DNA of 64,000 nucleotides from assembly GCF_009905375.1 (NCBI RefSeq), contig NC_133650.1, positions 304,703,203 through 304,767,202 on the forward strand, given 5' to 3'. Made by a program: the position numbers and the translations under genes. Every line of letters begins with the position of its first letter. Within the stretch, counting starts at the first letter, position 1. The stretch is from Apium graveolens (taxonomy: Eukaryota; Streptophyta; Magnoliopsida; Apiales; Apiaceae). The notes beneath the pieces are model-generated. The model was not told the origin of the DNA. It did no database searches and worked only from the letters and a program-made list of their open reading frames with translations. Positions 1 through 11,889 of the stretch are shown piece after piece.

Positions 1-486
1 CTATATTTTCACATCGATATCAGTTTTATCTCACAAAAGCTGATTTGCATTTTATTGGTTGACATCAATTTTTACACAATATAAGTAATGTATATTTAGT
101 TATTACACTACTTACACAATACAAAAATCAAATTATTTTTAGACCAAAATAACAACCAAAAATGAATTCAATATTAACAAAAATATTCCAATATTATCAT
201 TCTCACATTAGTGAGTAAAACAAATATGACTTGCATATTCCTATTCTATTAAAACCAAGTTGTTAATACATTGATCTATAAAAATATTTCGAGTTTGAAT
301 TATAGCTTCTAAATGTTGCTAGAGGCAGGACATGACCCGACTTTCTTCTCTAATTGAACGCATCTATCTCGCGATCACCAACTGCACAAACATATGAAAC
401 ATTCAGTCTATCATATCAAATGGCACAAACAATTGTAAAGTTTGAACACGAGTTGAAAATTTAAGAGTGGAAAAGGTAGAACATAC
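1..486. other. Flanking DNA, no complete gene
   Basis: AT-rich sequence with no convincing reading frame. On the minus strand a possible splice acceptor near 385-395 (TGTGCAG) precedes a short stretch that I cannot match to any family. It lies downstream (minus strand) of the exon at 487-576, so it is probably intron and 3' part of the same broken gene. Confidence 0.4.
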
Positions 487-576
487 TTCTTCGGGAGGTT
501 TTGAGCAGTCAAAGGTCGACATATACACTTCAGCAGCTAAATCATATGCCCTCCGACATTCTGCTTTCTCTACACT
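487..576 (-). CDS. Isolated exon resembling guanylate-binding protein
   Basis: On the minus strand a 90-bp stretch is open for exactly 30 codons. It has a consensus acceptor upstream (CTGCAG, then AG) and a consensus donor downstream (GAA then GTATGT), phase 0 at both ends. The peptide reads SVEKAECRRAYDLAAEVY, then MSTFDCSKPPEE. From memory of the family, the FDxSKPPEE motif with a preceding helix matches the helical region of plant guanylate-binding proteins (large dynamin-like GTPases). No GTPase domain or further exon is seen in the window. The next upstream intron is interrupted by the repeat/element from 541 or 655 onward, so the gene is either split by that insertion or a relic. The exon is certain as an open, spliceable unit; the family call is moderate. 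Confidence 0.55.
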
Positions 577-2727
577 CTGCAGAACTTAAATAGTTCAAAC
601 ACAGATTTTAGACAGCATTAAAATATTCTGCAAAGTAATATCCGGGACATAGCGTGTAATTATTTTTATCAATAAATGATTATTACGTGATTATTATGTG
701 ATTTTTGGTGAATCATCTGATGATTGGTGTTGATATGTGGATGTTTATATGTGGTAAAGTATAAGTATGTTAATTTTATTATGTCCAGAATAAAATATAG
801 ATAATTATGGTATTTTTATGGTAAATTTTGGAATGTTATATGATTTTATATTGATTTATTAATTATTTTCTGAATAATTACAAAACTATTTCATAAAACC
901 GGAAATCGTCTAACTTCAACCATTTTTATGTTTTTACAAACCAAAACTCTTCGGAAAACTCCTTCCTAACCTAATCTAATAATTCCGGACATTTTCCGTG
1001 TTTTGACTTTTTCGATCCGGATTATAGTTTGACCCGTACGCGTCCCGACACAAAATTTTCGATACAATAATCATTTCGATAAATCAATAAAACCCATATT
1101 CTCAAAAGACTGGATAATATTACATTATTTTCGTATAAGGTGTTTTATAAGAAGCCCGGTTTGGATAATTATCCAATACAGGTATCAAATCGGATCGTTT
1201 TTGCAGTTACTTAGCGGCTAAGCAACTAATTTATCGATCCAATACGATCCAACACAGACTAATATTCCATAATATAAATAGCCTATTTGTTATCTTATTT
1301 TATTCGTGTAATCATTATCAGTCAGTTAAAACCGATAAAATACAGAGAAAACCCAAATTATTCGTTATGTTCTTGAAAATCAAACCCTCGAAGGAAGGCG
1401 TTATCGAACTCTGATTCGGGCGTGCCATATATCAAATTGAAGCTCTCAAAAAGTACTTTCTGAATCAATCAACCATTTTAGTGTAGAAATCAAGGTGATT
1501 TTCTTATTTATTTATTTTAATTCGAATTATTTGGTAATTAAAATATGATTTTTATGTTGTTTGTGTGATTTGATGCTAGAATCATATAGATCTTTTTTTC
1601 TTGGTCATTTTGGTATATTATATGACAAATTTGGAGTTCAATAACATATAGAAAGTTGAGTTTGATTCTCGAAATCAAAAATTATGGTTCATGTGTTTGA
1701 ATATTCTTAATTGAAAATTAGGCGTTTCTTTGTTAGGGGTTATGAGATAAAATTGATTACATGGTTGTGTAGATCATGAAAAAATGAATTGATTGGTATA
1801 TATGTGATTAACGGAGATTCTTGGAACGACTTGGCTGGAATAAAATAAGCACAACGACGATAGAAACTTCGATTGAATTTTCCGGTTGATTCGTTAATTT
1901 TTTGGCTGAAATTAGGTTGTAGATGAGTTCCTCGTATCGATAAGGCGGTGTCCTGTGTATTTGGTTGATTCCTCGGTTAATACTCAGTCGCCGGAAAAAC
2001 TTCGGACGGCGGGGGTCACCGTTAATGGCTTCCCCGACCGTCACCGGCGAAGAAGGGAGGAAGACGATGGCTAAATTACAGTTTAGCCATCGTTCTTTTC
2101 TCATATTTGCATTTAACCCCCTGCAATTTTAAATACTCACAAAAATCAGATTTCTGTTTAAAAATTTTCAAAAATTATATTTTTGTTATAATTATTTTCA
2201 GAAATTGTGTTTAATTATTTAAAATTCCAAAAATCAATATTTTTAATTCTAAAAATTATTTTTAATTCAAAATTAAATCTGAATTTTTTATTTAGTTGAT
2301 TTTAATTGATAATTAATTATTTAATTAATAAATTGATTTAAATATTATTTGATTAATTGATTTAATTAATTATTAAATATTTTAAGTGATTATTTAATTC
2401 AATTTAATTATTTCTTTTGATTCATAAATTCCAAAAAATAGTTTCGAGCTTTAAAATATTATTTTAAATTATTTTCAAGGCTCAATAATTATTATTAAAT
2501 TATTTTCAAGTCAGATTCGGGTGTTCGAACCCTATTATTTAATTATAAAATAATTCGGTGACCCGTTTTAATTCCGAAAAATGTTCAAAAATTCGTATTA
2601 AATAGACAGTTCGTCCGTTTATACGAAACGAACGCGTCTAGACTCAGAAAAATATTCTGCTTCCATTAAAAATACTTCCGAGACATAAAATCAATCATTT
2701 TGAAAGGTCGCTTAATTTTTTAAACGT
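541..2727. repeat. Left copy (R1) of 2.2-kb direct repeat, probably a gypsy LTR
   Basis: The stretch is repeated at 6107-7369 plus 19198 to about 20126, once the intervening Copia-1 is removed. Single-base differences are scattered throughout, clearly more than between LTRs of the younger elements. An LTR-like start TGTAATTA lies at 655. The first 114 bp, including 36 bp of the exon at 487-576, are also shared with the other copy, so the repeat boundary is not simply the LTR boundary. A TATA-like ATATAAATAG is near 1274. No tRNA primer site follows at 2728, which suggests a deletion at the LTR/internal junction. Confidence 0.7.
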
Positions 2728-5700
2728 TTCTTAATTTTGAGCGTGTTCTTCAAGGAATTGTTAGGTTGTTCAACTCAAGTAAGTGAATTATAGTAAATTT
2801 GATTCCCATAACTGAGCCAACGACGTAGGTTCCGTCTAGGAAAATATAAATACAGATAAAGAACTGGTGATCCAACTGCGTTAAATCTTTTAAGAAGTAA
2901 CGCTTTAAAATCCAATGAGTTTTCATAGAATATGATAGTGTTGATTGAGACCATGTGTTGGTTATCAGAAATTAGACAAGTTAACTAATGAGAAGAAGTG
3001 TACAATCTCAAGGGTAGAAGAATTGTTTGATCGATTGAAAGATGTTGTATAGGCTCTTAAAAACTATCCATATACAAGTATGAGCCAGGGGAAATAAGAT
3101 TAGAAGATTTCTTTAGAACGGATTTATGAACAAGTATAAGTGATATGAATTATTAATTAGAGGGCTTGAAAAAAATGAACTAGAAGAATCATGGAATAAA
3201 GTTTTTGAGAAACAACATAATAATTTTATATTCATTAATGGAGTTCTGAGATATTTTGAAGGAATAAATGAAAGGTATGGTTATGTCCCTAGTTTGATAA
3301 AAAGATGTATGCTATGTCAATTAGTAGTATATATAGGTATCAATATGATATGTTCTGAAGTATGGTGAAATGATGAGTTAATGGTGGTGGATTGATATGG
3401 TTGATTAGTTGTTTGGTTGATTGTTGGTGTCGGCTTGAGTTCGACTGTTAGTCTATAATATTGAGGAGATGCTACCCAAATTTTTAGAAATACCCTACCT
3501 TTAAAGGCAAAAGTATACTTCTGTGTGTTATTAATATTCCTGTTGATACTCCAAATGATTGCGATCTCGGTTCCTGAAAGAAGTGGCTATAGCCAAATTG
3601 AATTTATATAATTGGCCTCTGATTTCATTTAGCTAGTCATCACTTGATTCGATTGATCAATTAAAAGAGTTAATTGGTTAATTTCACCAACTTATGGCCA
3701 GTTAAATGGAAATCAATTCCAATTAGATTAAGTCAAATTCTGATGTAATTTTCAAATCCGAAATCAAAGCAATGAGAAATTTGAGGGAAGTAAAGACACC
3801 GGTAGAATTTAGAAGTTTAGCGGAATTAGCGCAATGTTACTGCATGTATGCGAGTCCTTTATTGGATAAATATGCCCTTTGCAATAGATAAGAGAATTAA
3901 AAGTTATTTGCATATGCAAGTGAGAAGAATGTTTTCAAGAACTCAAGGGTCAAGATAAGAACCAAGAGAAGGAAGGAAGAAAATGAAGAAGAGAGGTTGA
4001 ATAAAGAAAAAATTGGAAACTATGCCAATATGGATGTTGTTAGACGATTAAAGAAATTTTATCATCTGCAATAAAGTTATTAAAGGATTTGGAGGTATAT
4101 CAATATAGAAGGACAATGTAACAAGAATTATTCCAAAATACCGGAGAACTCGCGAATACAAGTATTTGACGTATGATATAGACTGACAATATTGGCATGT
4201 GAACTAAAGAAGAAAATCTCCTGATTATACAGGAGAGGTGATGCATAGTGGGCATAGACCTCAATAATTTGTAACATATCTTCAATGCGAAGAAGCCAAA
4301 GATGTGACAGAGGATAGTTGAAGTTATATAAAAATAAAAGTTGTGCGATTAGTGATTATGTGAGTAATGCTAAGGAAATAGCTGTCAATGGATTTTAATA
4401 GTTCTGTTAACAAGAATTCAAATATTTATTAATAGAAAGCTTTCATTTCAGTATTAGCCACCGAATGGCTTATCTAATAATAACCAAATAAGTACAATTA
4501 GAAAGAAGGAATTGCTTATGTTAGGAAGAGACAATGAGTCATGAGAATGAAGAACTTGAATAGAAAGGAAAGTGGAATCAAAAGGATGATAAAGAAATTT
4601 TATAAGATTGTCCAGGATATAAGAAAGTTATGAACGTTAGGGTGCCAGAGCTAATTTAAGGCATGGAGTGAGACGCCTATATTTAGAGATAGGAAATTCA
4701 TTCTAAGACTGCGATTAAATATAGAAATTTAAATGAAGGTATTGATTGACATGGCATAAGAATGGAAATAGAAGGACATATAAGTAAATGTCATATTTAT
4801 TGAAGAATTAAATCCATCATCAAAGGGTGAACCTATTAACGTAACCTTTTCAAAAATGAGTATAGCTCGTGGAGCGATATAGAGAATCACTTGAAAACCA
4901 GAGATGAAGCAAGTGTTATTTAATTATTAAGGATAGGTTAACTAAACCCAACCATCCTTTTATTAACGAATACTTTACCTAAGAGATAAGTTGACATTGC
5001 TACAAGGAAATTGTGGTGCGCTATCAGATTCAAGTATGGATTGGAATTGATTGATATTATTAATATTTTTGAGCAAAAATAAAGTGAAGAATTTGATGAA
5101 ACATTTGTAAATTGAGATAGGAAATGCATCCTAGGAATACGATTAAGTACCTAGGGCTAAAAGAAATATCTAGTGACCAGACATGAAGAGAAAATGGGGG
5201 AAATCGTCAATTGAATCATTATTGATAGGTTATCCCAAACCTAGTCATTCTCTTTTATTAATGAACAACTTGTCCAATAAGTGGGTTAGTTGCTGCTTGA
5301 AGAAATGGAGGTATGTCATCAGATCCAGGTTTTAATTGTAAATGATCAATAATATTTGATTGGAGATTTGACAAATATTTAGAATACGATGAATTATGTC
5401 AAACCAGAATAATATATACCACTCCTAGATGAACGGACATTAAGTAAGGCATAACTAAAATAGAGGAGTTTGGCTAATCATCATTAACTCAAGGGATTCA
5501 AGTTACTCCAAGAATATGATACAAGACCTAGATGTCAAAGAAGACTTTTTGATAATATGGCATAAAGACGAGAATGAACGTTATAAGTAGTATAACGTCA
5601 GGGAAGAACCTTGTAATGGATTTTATATTGGGACTTCTTAGAAATGAAATAAATGACAATATGGGTTTAGAATATGTGGCTAATATCTCCAAGATTAGTA

Positions 5701-6106
5701 TATTTTCTTCTAAATAGTAAAAGCTTTTCGCTCGAAAAATATACTCGATTATGATTCAAAAAAATTAAGGTATAATGATAAGTTTGTGTGTCAATCATAT
5801 CCAGTTAAGATTTTCTCGTTGATTCTTAATTCTGAAGTAATTTCGAGAATGTTAGAAATCGAATACGCCAAAGTTTCAAAGAACCTCGAATGCAATTGGA
5901 AGCGATTACGAACTAAGTTAACTGAACAAAGAAATATGTGGGAATGAGGTTCAACAACCAATAACTATTCAAAACATTTATGAGCACGAATTACTAGAAT
6001 TAAAAAAGAAAAAAGAATTAATATGTGTTATGCTGGTCCTTTTGAGACAATAAAATAGACATGATAAGTGTAAGTGAGTTGGTTTCACCGCCACACGTAT
6101 AGCAGG
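2728..6106 (+). mobile_element. Decayed Ty3/gypsy internal region between the direct repeats
   Basis: There is no long reading frame; stops occur every few dozen codons in all frames. Around 3760-3890 the conceptual peptide keeps the pattern of the gypsy RT-RNase H connection (KTPVEFRSLAELAQCY). Two related stretches near 4850-5100 and 5170-5350 look like duplicated integrase-like remnants with repeated wording (for example INEQL and INEYF-like). No PBS, protease motif or zinc knuckle is visible. I infer a very old gypsy insertion with internal deletions. The strand follows from the RT-like remnant. A short ORF at 4100-4285 (minus) and others here are chance. Confidence 0.45.
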
Positions 6107-7369
6107 TTCGTATGCCCTCTGACATTCTGCTTCCTCTATGCTCTGCAGAACTTAAATAGTTCAAACACAGATTTTAGACAACATTAAAATATTCTACAGT
6201 GTAATATTCGGGACATAGCGTGTAATTATTTTTATCAATAAATGATTATTATGTGATTTTTGGTGAATTATCTGATGATTGGTGTTGATATGTGGATGTT
6301 TATATGTGGTAAAGTATAATTATCTTAATTTTATTATGTCCAGAATAAAATATAGATAATTATGATATTATTCTGGTAATTTTTGGGATGTTATATGATT
6401 TTATATTGATTTATGAATTTATTAATTATTTTCTGAATAATTACGAAACTATTTCATAAAACCGGAAATCGTCCAACTTTAACCGTTTTTACATTTTTAC
6501 AACCCGAAACTCTTCGGAAAACTCTTTCCTAACCTAATCTGATAATTCCGGACATTTTTCGTGTTTTGACATTTTCGATTCGGATTACAGTTTGACCCGT
6601 ATGCGTCCCGACACAAAATTTTTGATACGATAATCATTTCGATAAATCAACAAAACCTGTATTCTCAAAAGATGGGATACTATTACATTATTTTCGTATA
6701 AAGTGTTTTATAAGAAGCCCGATTTGGATAATTATCTAATACGGGTATCAAATCGTATCGTTTTTGCAGTTACTTAGTAGCTAAGCAACTAATTTATCGA
6801 TCTAATACGATCCAACATGAACCAATATTCCATAAATATAAATAGCCTATTTGTTATCTTATTTTATTCGTATAATCATAATCATTCAGTTGAAACCGAT
6901 AAAATACAGAGAAAACCCAAATTATTCGTTACGTTCTTGAAAATCAAACCCTCGAACGAAAGCGTTATCGAACTCCGATTTGGGCATGCCATATATCAAA
7001 TCGAAGCTCTCGAAAAGTACTTTCTGAATCAATCAACCATTTTAGTGTAGAAATTAAGGTGATTTTCTTATTTATTTATTTTAATTTGAATTATTTGGTA
7101 ATTAAAATATGATTTTTTTATGTTGTTTGTGTGATTTGATGCTAGAATCATGTAGATCTTTTCTTCCTGGTCATTTTGGTATATTATATGACTAATTTGG
7201 AGTTCAATAACATATATAAAATTGAGTTTGATTCTCGAAATTAAAAATTAGGGTTCATGTGTTTGAATGTTCTTAATTAAAAATTAGGCATTTTTTGTTA
7301 AGGGTTATGAGATGAAATTGATTACATGGTTGTGTAGATCATGGAAAAATGAATTGATTGGTATATATG
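6107..7369. repeat. Right copy (R2), first part, truncated by Copia-1
   Basis: Matches 541-1803 of R1. It begins inside a truncated copy of the guanylate-binding-like exon (6112-6142, minus; first ten codons with V to I, K to E and R to Q changes), continues through the intron, and then through the LTR-like start TGTAATTA at 6221. Homology breaks at 7369, exactly where Copia-1 begins, and resumes at 19198. Confidence 0.8.
7365..7369. repeat. Target-site duplication ATATG (left of Copia-1)
   Basis: ATATG directly precedes the TGTTACATAT start of Copia-1 and recurs at 19193-19197 directly after its right LTR. The uninterrupted R1 copy at 1798-1812 shows the same site once (ATATGTGATTAAC), giving an internal picture of the empty site. 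Confidence 0.9.
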
Positions 7370-7865
7370 TGTTACATATTAAATTCTCAATGATCGGAAG
7401 AAGCTCAGGATCTGGCTGTTCGGGTGTCATCAGTATCTGATGTATCGTCAGGATTTAATACATCATCAACATTTGGATGTCATCAGTATTTGAAGCCAGT
7501 CTGCTTAAAGGATTTGTTCTATTCCTTTTAATGTGGAGCAGATATCTTTTACGTCTGAGTTATAGGACTTTATCTATTCAGTTGAAGATATGTATCAGTT
7601 TCAGTTAGTTTTTGATAATGCATATCTTAGATTGATTTGTTGTAGTTGTGTAGTATATAAACAAAGTTTAGGTCATCACTTAGTGTATCGATCTCGAGTA
7701 TTATTTGACCTAGTAGTTCTCAAGAACATCAGTATTTCTTGAGAGGATTTTTGAACTGTTTTTATCAGAAATATAAAAAGTTGTTATATTTTATTACTTG
7801 TTCGAAACATTTATACAATTATATCCAACCCCTCTTAAACAATTGTATCTTCACTGGGAAATAAT
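7370..7865 (+). repeat. Copia-1 5' LTR (496 bp)
   Basis: Starts TGTTACATAT and ends GGGAAATAAT; the partner at 18697-19192 has the same length. A TATA box (TATATAAAC) lies at 7654-7662; in the 3' copy it has become TATACAAAC. The right terminus lacks the canonical CA, but the equal lengths and the flanking ATATG duplication fix the ends. Confidence 0.9.
7654..7662 (+). promoter_or_regulatory. LTR TATA box of Copia-1
   Basis: TATATAAAC in the LTR at the same relative place as the TATATAAAC in Copia-2 (24865-24873). It is the likely core promoter for genomic RNA. Confidence 0.65.
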
Positions 7866-7878
7866 TAGTATCAGAGCC
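7866..7878 (+). other. Primer binding site (Met-tRNA type), one mismatch
   Basis: TAGTATCAGAGCC lies directly after the LTR. The usual plant copia site complementary to initiator Met-tRNA is TGGTATCAGAGC, so one G is changed to A. Confidence 0.8.
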
Positions 7879-7912
7879 CTCTGATAAATTTACAATTAGA
7901 AATGATCTAAAC

Positions 7913-10197
7913 ATGTCTCTGAACAAGTATGAAAGCATTAAAATTCCCATTCTGAAAAAGACTGAATATCCAACATGGAAGGTGAAGATGCTGATGCACC
8001 TGGAAGCTACAGATCTAGATTATCTCGACATAATCAATGATGGACCCTTCAGGCCAACAAAACTGGTGCCTGCAACTCCTACTGTTGCTGAACATTATCA
8101 GTTGAAGGAGAAGACTGAGTGGACAGCAGAAGAGAAAGTAGCTGTGCTGAAAGATGCAAAGGTAAGAAACATTTTGCATAACAGTCTTGATTCTGTGATT
8201 TCAAACAAGGTTATAGCCTACAAGACTTTCAAAGAGATCTGGGATGCTCTTGAAACTCAATGTCAAGGAACCATGGCCATCAAGAAGAACAAAAGGGCTG
8301 TTCTAATTCAAGAATATGAACACTTTGAGGCCAAGCATGATAAAAGTCTCACTGACATCTATGACAAATTTTTGACCCTGCTCAACAATCTGTCTTTGGT
8401 GGGAAAGGTGTATGATCGAGAGGATTCAAACACCAAGTTTTTGAGAGCTTTGAGTGAAGAATGGGAGACTCAGACTTCAATCATACGACATCAGTATGAT
8501 CTAGAAGTAATCACTCTGGATGAAGTCTATGGCATATTGAGAACTCATAATTTGGAAGTTCAGCAAAGGAGAGAGAGGAAAAGCAACAAAGGGAAATATG
8601 TTGCTTTGAAAGTAAATGATAAAGCTTCAAAAGAAAAGTCTATTGGAGCTGTAAGAAAGAAGAACAATTTTCCAGAATCAGATACTGATGATTCATCATC
8701 AAATCCTGATGATACTGATTCTGAAACTGATGAGAACATGACAGATTCTGATGTCATGTAAATGGCCGCATTGCTGGTTAAGGGCTTCAGAAGGATGCAA
8801 TTCAGGAAGTCTAAGAACAACAGAAGCTTTAGGAAGAAATTCACTGGAGGTGAAAGGAAGTCAACTGGGAGAAAAGATGGAAATGACTCTAAAGCTGGGA
8901 AGGTAGACATGACGAAGATCAAGTGTTACAACTGTGATGAACCTGGTCACTTTGCCTCAGAGTGCAAGAAAACAAAGCATGATAAAGGAAAGAACAAGGC
9001 CCTGATCACCTCACGCAAGAATTGGATGGACTCTTCTGATTCTGAAAATGATGACACATGCTATGCACTGATGGCTGGCTTTGATGATCCTGCTTCCTCT
9101 GAGTCTAAGGTACAAACTTCTTTCTTCTCTTTTGATACTGAGAATATATCTGAGTTGAAATATATTCTTAAATCTTTGCATGGTAATTTTAAGAATAAGA
9201 CTCTAGAAAATGATAGACTTATAACTGAAATTGAGACCCTGAAATCTAGGAATAAACAGTTAGGGTCTGACTTAATAAATCAGATAGATTTGAAGAAAGA
9301 ATGTGAGAGAGCTAAACATACAGTAAAGATTCTTGAGGCTAGATACAGTATATTAGAAAAAGATCTAGAAAATGAGAGAAAAACCCTTAAAGCCTGGACT
9401 GATTCAGGCAAAAAGGTCTATGAGATAATCTCAAAGAGAAACTGGAAAGAATGCCTAGGCTATAAAGATGGAGTTAAGGATGTTGACACTGAAAATAAAA
9501 TTACCCTTAAAAATCCTGTTAAGTTTATTTCTACAGAAGCTGATGAACCCAACTCCACTTTTGAAAAGGGTTCAACATCAGTATGACAAGAAAAACTGGT
9601 AAGTGATAGAACTCAAAGAAAGGAAAGCAAGGAAACCATTAAGTCTGTTAAGAAAGAAAAGAACATAGGACTTTTGTCAGCAAGACAATTGAAAAAGAAA
9701 TTATCCGAGGTTACTGACAAACCTTAAGTAAAAAGTCCTAAAAGAAACAGGAATGGTAAGCAAGGTATTTCTAAGGATTCAAATTAGAAGGTTGTTCCCA
9801 ATGCTCCTAAACTTGTTTTAACTGTGGAAATACTAATCATCTTACTATTGATTGTAGGAGGAATAAGAAAATGAAAACTGCTATTCCTGAGTCTGATGTT
9901 AGGGGTAGATCCGTATTTTATAAATCACAAAATCCTTGTTTCCATTGTGGTAGTAGCTGGAATTTGATATATACTTGTAGTTCTTATCACAAGTTGTATC
10001 ATAATTATTATGAACCTTTGCCTAAGTTTAATAAAGTTGCCTGTGTGCTTAATTCTGTTGGTTTTACTAAATCTGCTTCTGACAAGACAAATCCTGACAA
10101 AAGAAAAACTGTCAAAAGTACTCCTGACACACAAAGGCTTAAGTTGTCCAAAAAGAGGGCCCAACAAGTGTGTGTCCATAAAAATCTTTCTAATTAA
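7913..10197 (+). pseudogene. Copia-1 gag, interrupted
   Basis: Capsid/nucleocapsid precursor that packages element RNA. Translation starts at ATG 7913 (MSLNKYES). The first ~190 residues carry the copia gag fold (WKVKMLMHLEATD, then a UBN2-type region with FLRALSEEW). A single TAA at 8759-8761 breaks the frame after an acidic Ser/Asp stretch; the frame then stays open to 9586. A complete zinc knuckle (CYNCDEPGHFASEC) is near 8932-8973. From 9587 to 9870 there are stops and a frame change; the homologous Copia-2 gag is open there. 9871-10197 holds a third, Cys-rich CFHC-type segment. It ends in TAA at 10195-10197, twelve bases before a conserved TGA. Confidence 0.85.
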
Positions 10198-10216
10198 TTA
10201 GTCTCCTGATTGCAGG
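10195..10216 (+). other. Gag-pol junction with two in-frame stops
   Basis: TAA (10195-10197), nine bases, then TGA (10207-10209), immediately followed by TTG CAG GG and the open protease frame in the same reading frame. Copia-2 has the same spacing at 27501-27522. TGATTGCAG/GG resembles a splice acceptor. Confidence 0.6.
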
Positions 10217-11889
10217 GTAATAAGAAAAATACACCTATCTTGGATAGTGGATGTTCAGGACACATGACTGGAAATAAATCCATGCTGTCAGAATTTGAGA
10301 AAAAGGCTGGCCCAGATGTATCTTATGGAGATGGAAATGTAGGACACACTCTGGGATATGGCAACTTGATAATTGGAAAGATAGAAATAGAGAATGTAGC
10401 TCTGGGGGATGGACTGAAGCATAATTTTCTGAGCATCAGTCAAATCACTGAAAGAGGTTATCATGTTGTATTCTATGAAGCAAGGCTACATGAAAGTCTT
10501 GAAAATGAAGCTACTTTCCTTATCTCTAAGGCATCAATAGATGAGAGCTGGAACTGGCATAAGAAGCTCTCACATCTCAACTTCAATTCGATCAATAAAC
10601 TTGCCAAGAAGGAGCTTGTAAGAGGATTTCCAAACATGTTATACTCATCTGATGGTCTTTGTGATGCTTGCCAAAAGTCCAAACAAAGAAAAGTATCTTT
10701 CAAAAGCAAAACTGAATTCTCCATTTCTAATCCATATCACATGCTACATCTGGACCTCTTTGGACCAGTGAACATAATGTCCATCAACAAGAAAAGGTAC
10801 ACACTTGTAATCGTTGATGATTTCACTAGATATACATGGGTTTATTTTCTACACAGGTAGGATGAAACTCCAGAAATTCTTCTGGACCACATAAGGCAAA
10901 TTGAAAATAGATCTACTCAAAAAGTGAAAATCCTGAGAAGTGATAATGGCACTGAATTCAAGAACTCAAAGATGGAGGAATTCTGCAAGTACAAATGCAT
11001 AGAGCAACAATTCTCAGCTCCTGGTACACCTCAGCAAAATGGTGTTGTTGAGAGGAAGAACAGAACCTTGATTAAAGCTGGCAGAACTCTGTTAGAAGAA
11101 GCAAAACTACCCACTTACTTTTGGGCTGAAGTAGTAAATACAACATGTTATACTAAAAATATCACTCTGATAAACATACATGGTGTTACTCCTTATCAAA
11201 TACGTCTTCATGTATTTGGATGTAAGTGCTTTGTTTTGAGAACTCATACTGATCAGCTTGGAAAGTTTGAATCAAAGGCTGATGAAGGAATCTTTGTTGG
11301 ATACTCACCATCAAAAGCATACAGAGTGTTCAATCTGAGAACATACACTGTAGTAGTCTCCATAAATGTATCTTTCGATGATAAGAAGATTTCTGGTTTT
11401 GAAGAAGACACTCATGAAAGCTTAATCTTTGCAAATGAAAATGCATTGTTGGAATATGGATCAAACTCTTATGAATTGTCAAATCCTGATGATCTAAATC
11501 CTGACACTCCTTCAGATTTTGAAGATAATCATTGTACTAACGAACCTGCACATGTTGAGGGGGTGCAACAGCAAGGGTCAACTGATGGTACTAACACTGA
11601 AGAATCATCTCAAGATTCTTCTCAATCAAATCTCTCAGAATCTAATGCTGATTCAACATCAGATGAACATGAGTCAAGTCCCAATATTTCATCAGGAGAT
11701 AACACAACAGATTCAGAGGGAACCTCAAATGCATTTGATGAGGCATACAATTCAGGGGGAGCATCTAGCTCTAGAAGGACATTTCCCAGTTCTAGAAAAT
11801 GGACTAAAGATCATACTCCTGATCTGATCATTGGAAATCCTGATGATGGTGTAAAGATAAGAAGTGCAACTCAGAATGAAATACCATAA
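10210..11889 (+). pseudogene. Copia-1 protease and integrase, interrupted
   Basis: Polyprotein part that matures Gag-Pol and joins DNA ends to the target. The protease site DSGCSGHMTG is near 10243. It is followed by the pre-integrase zinc region (WHKKLSHLN, then CDACQKSKQRK) and the integrase core with its acidic residues in HLDLFGPV (about 10750), SDNGTEF (about 10940) and NGVVERKNRT (about 11040). A TAG at 10858-10860 breaks the frame. Compared with Copia-2, one block before the zinc region and about 30 bp in the segment before HVFGCKCF are missing. After the core comes a Ser/Asp-rich linker ending WTKDHTPDLIIGNPD. A frameshift at about 11885 separates it from RT. Confidence 0.88.

Noticed and set aside
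1808..2104. 98-codon minus-strand frame in R1 with a counterpart at 19290-19496 in R2
   Set aside because: Both lie in repeated LTR-like DNA; the second is shorter and frames differ through indels, with no domain. Shared because the DNA is shared, not because it codes.
6817..7050. 77-codon plus-strand frame in the R2 repeat
   Set aside because: The R1 copy (about 1256-1486) has in-frame disruption; it overlaps the TATA-like part of the LTR. No family resemblance.
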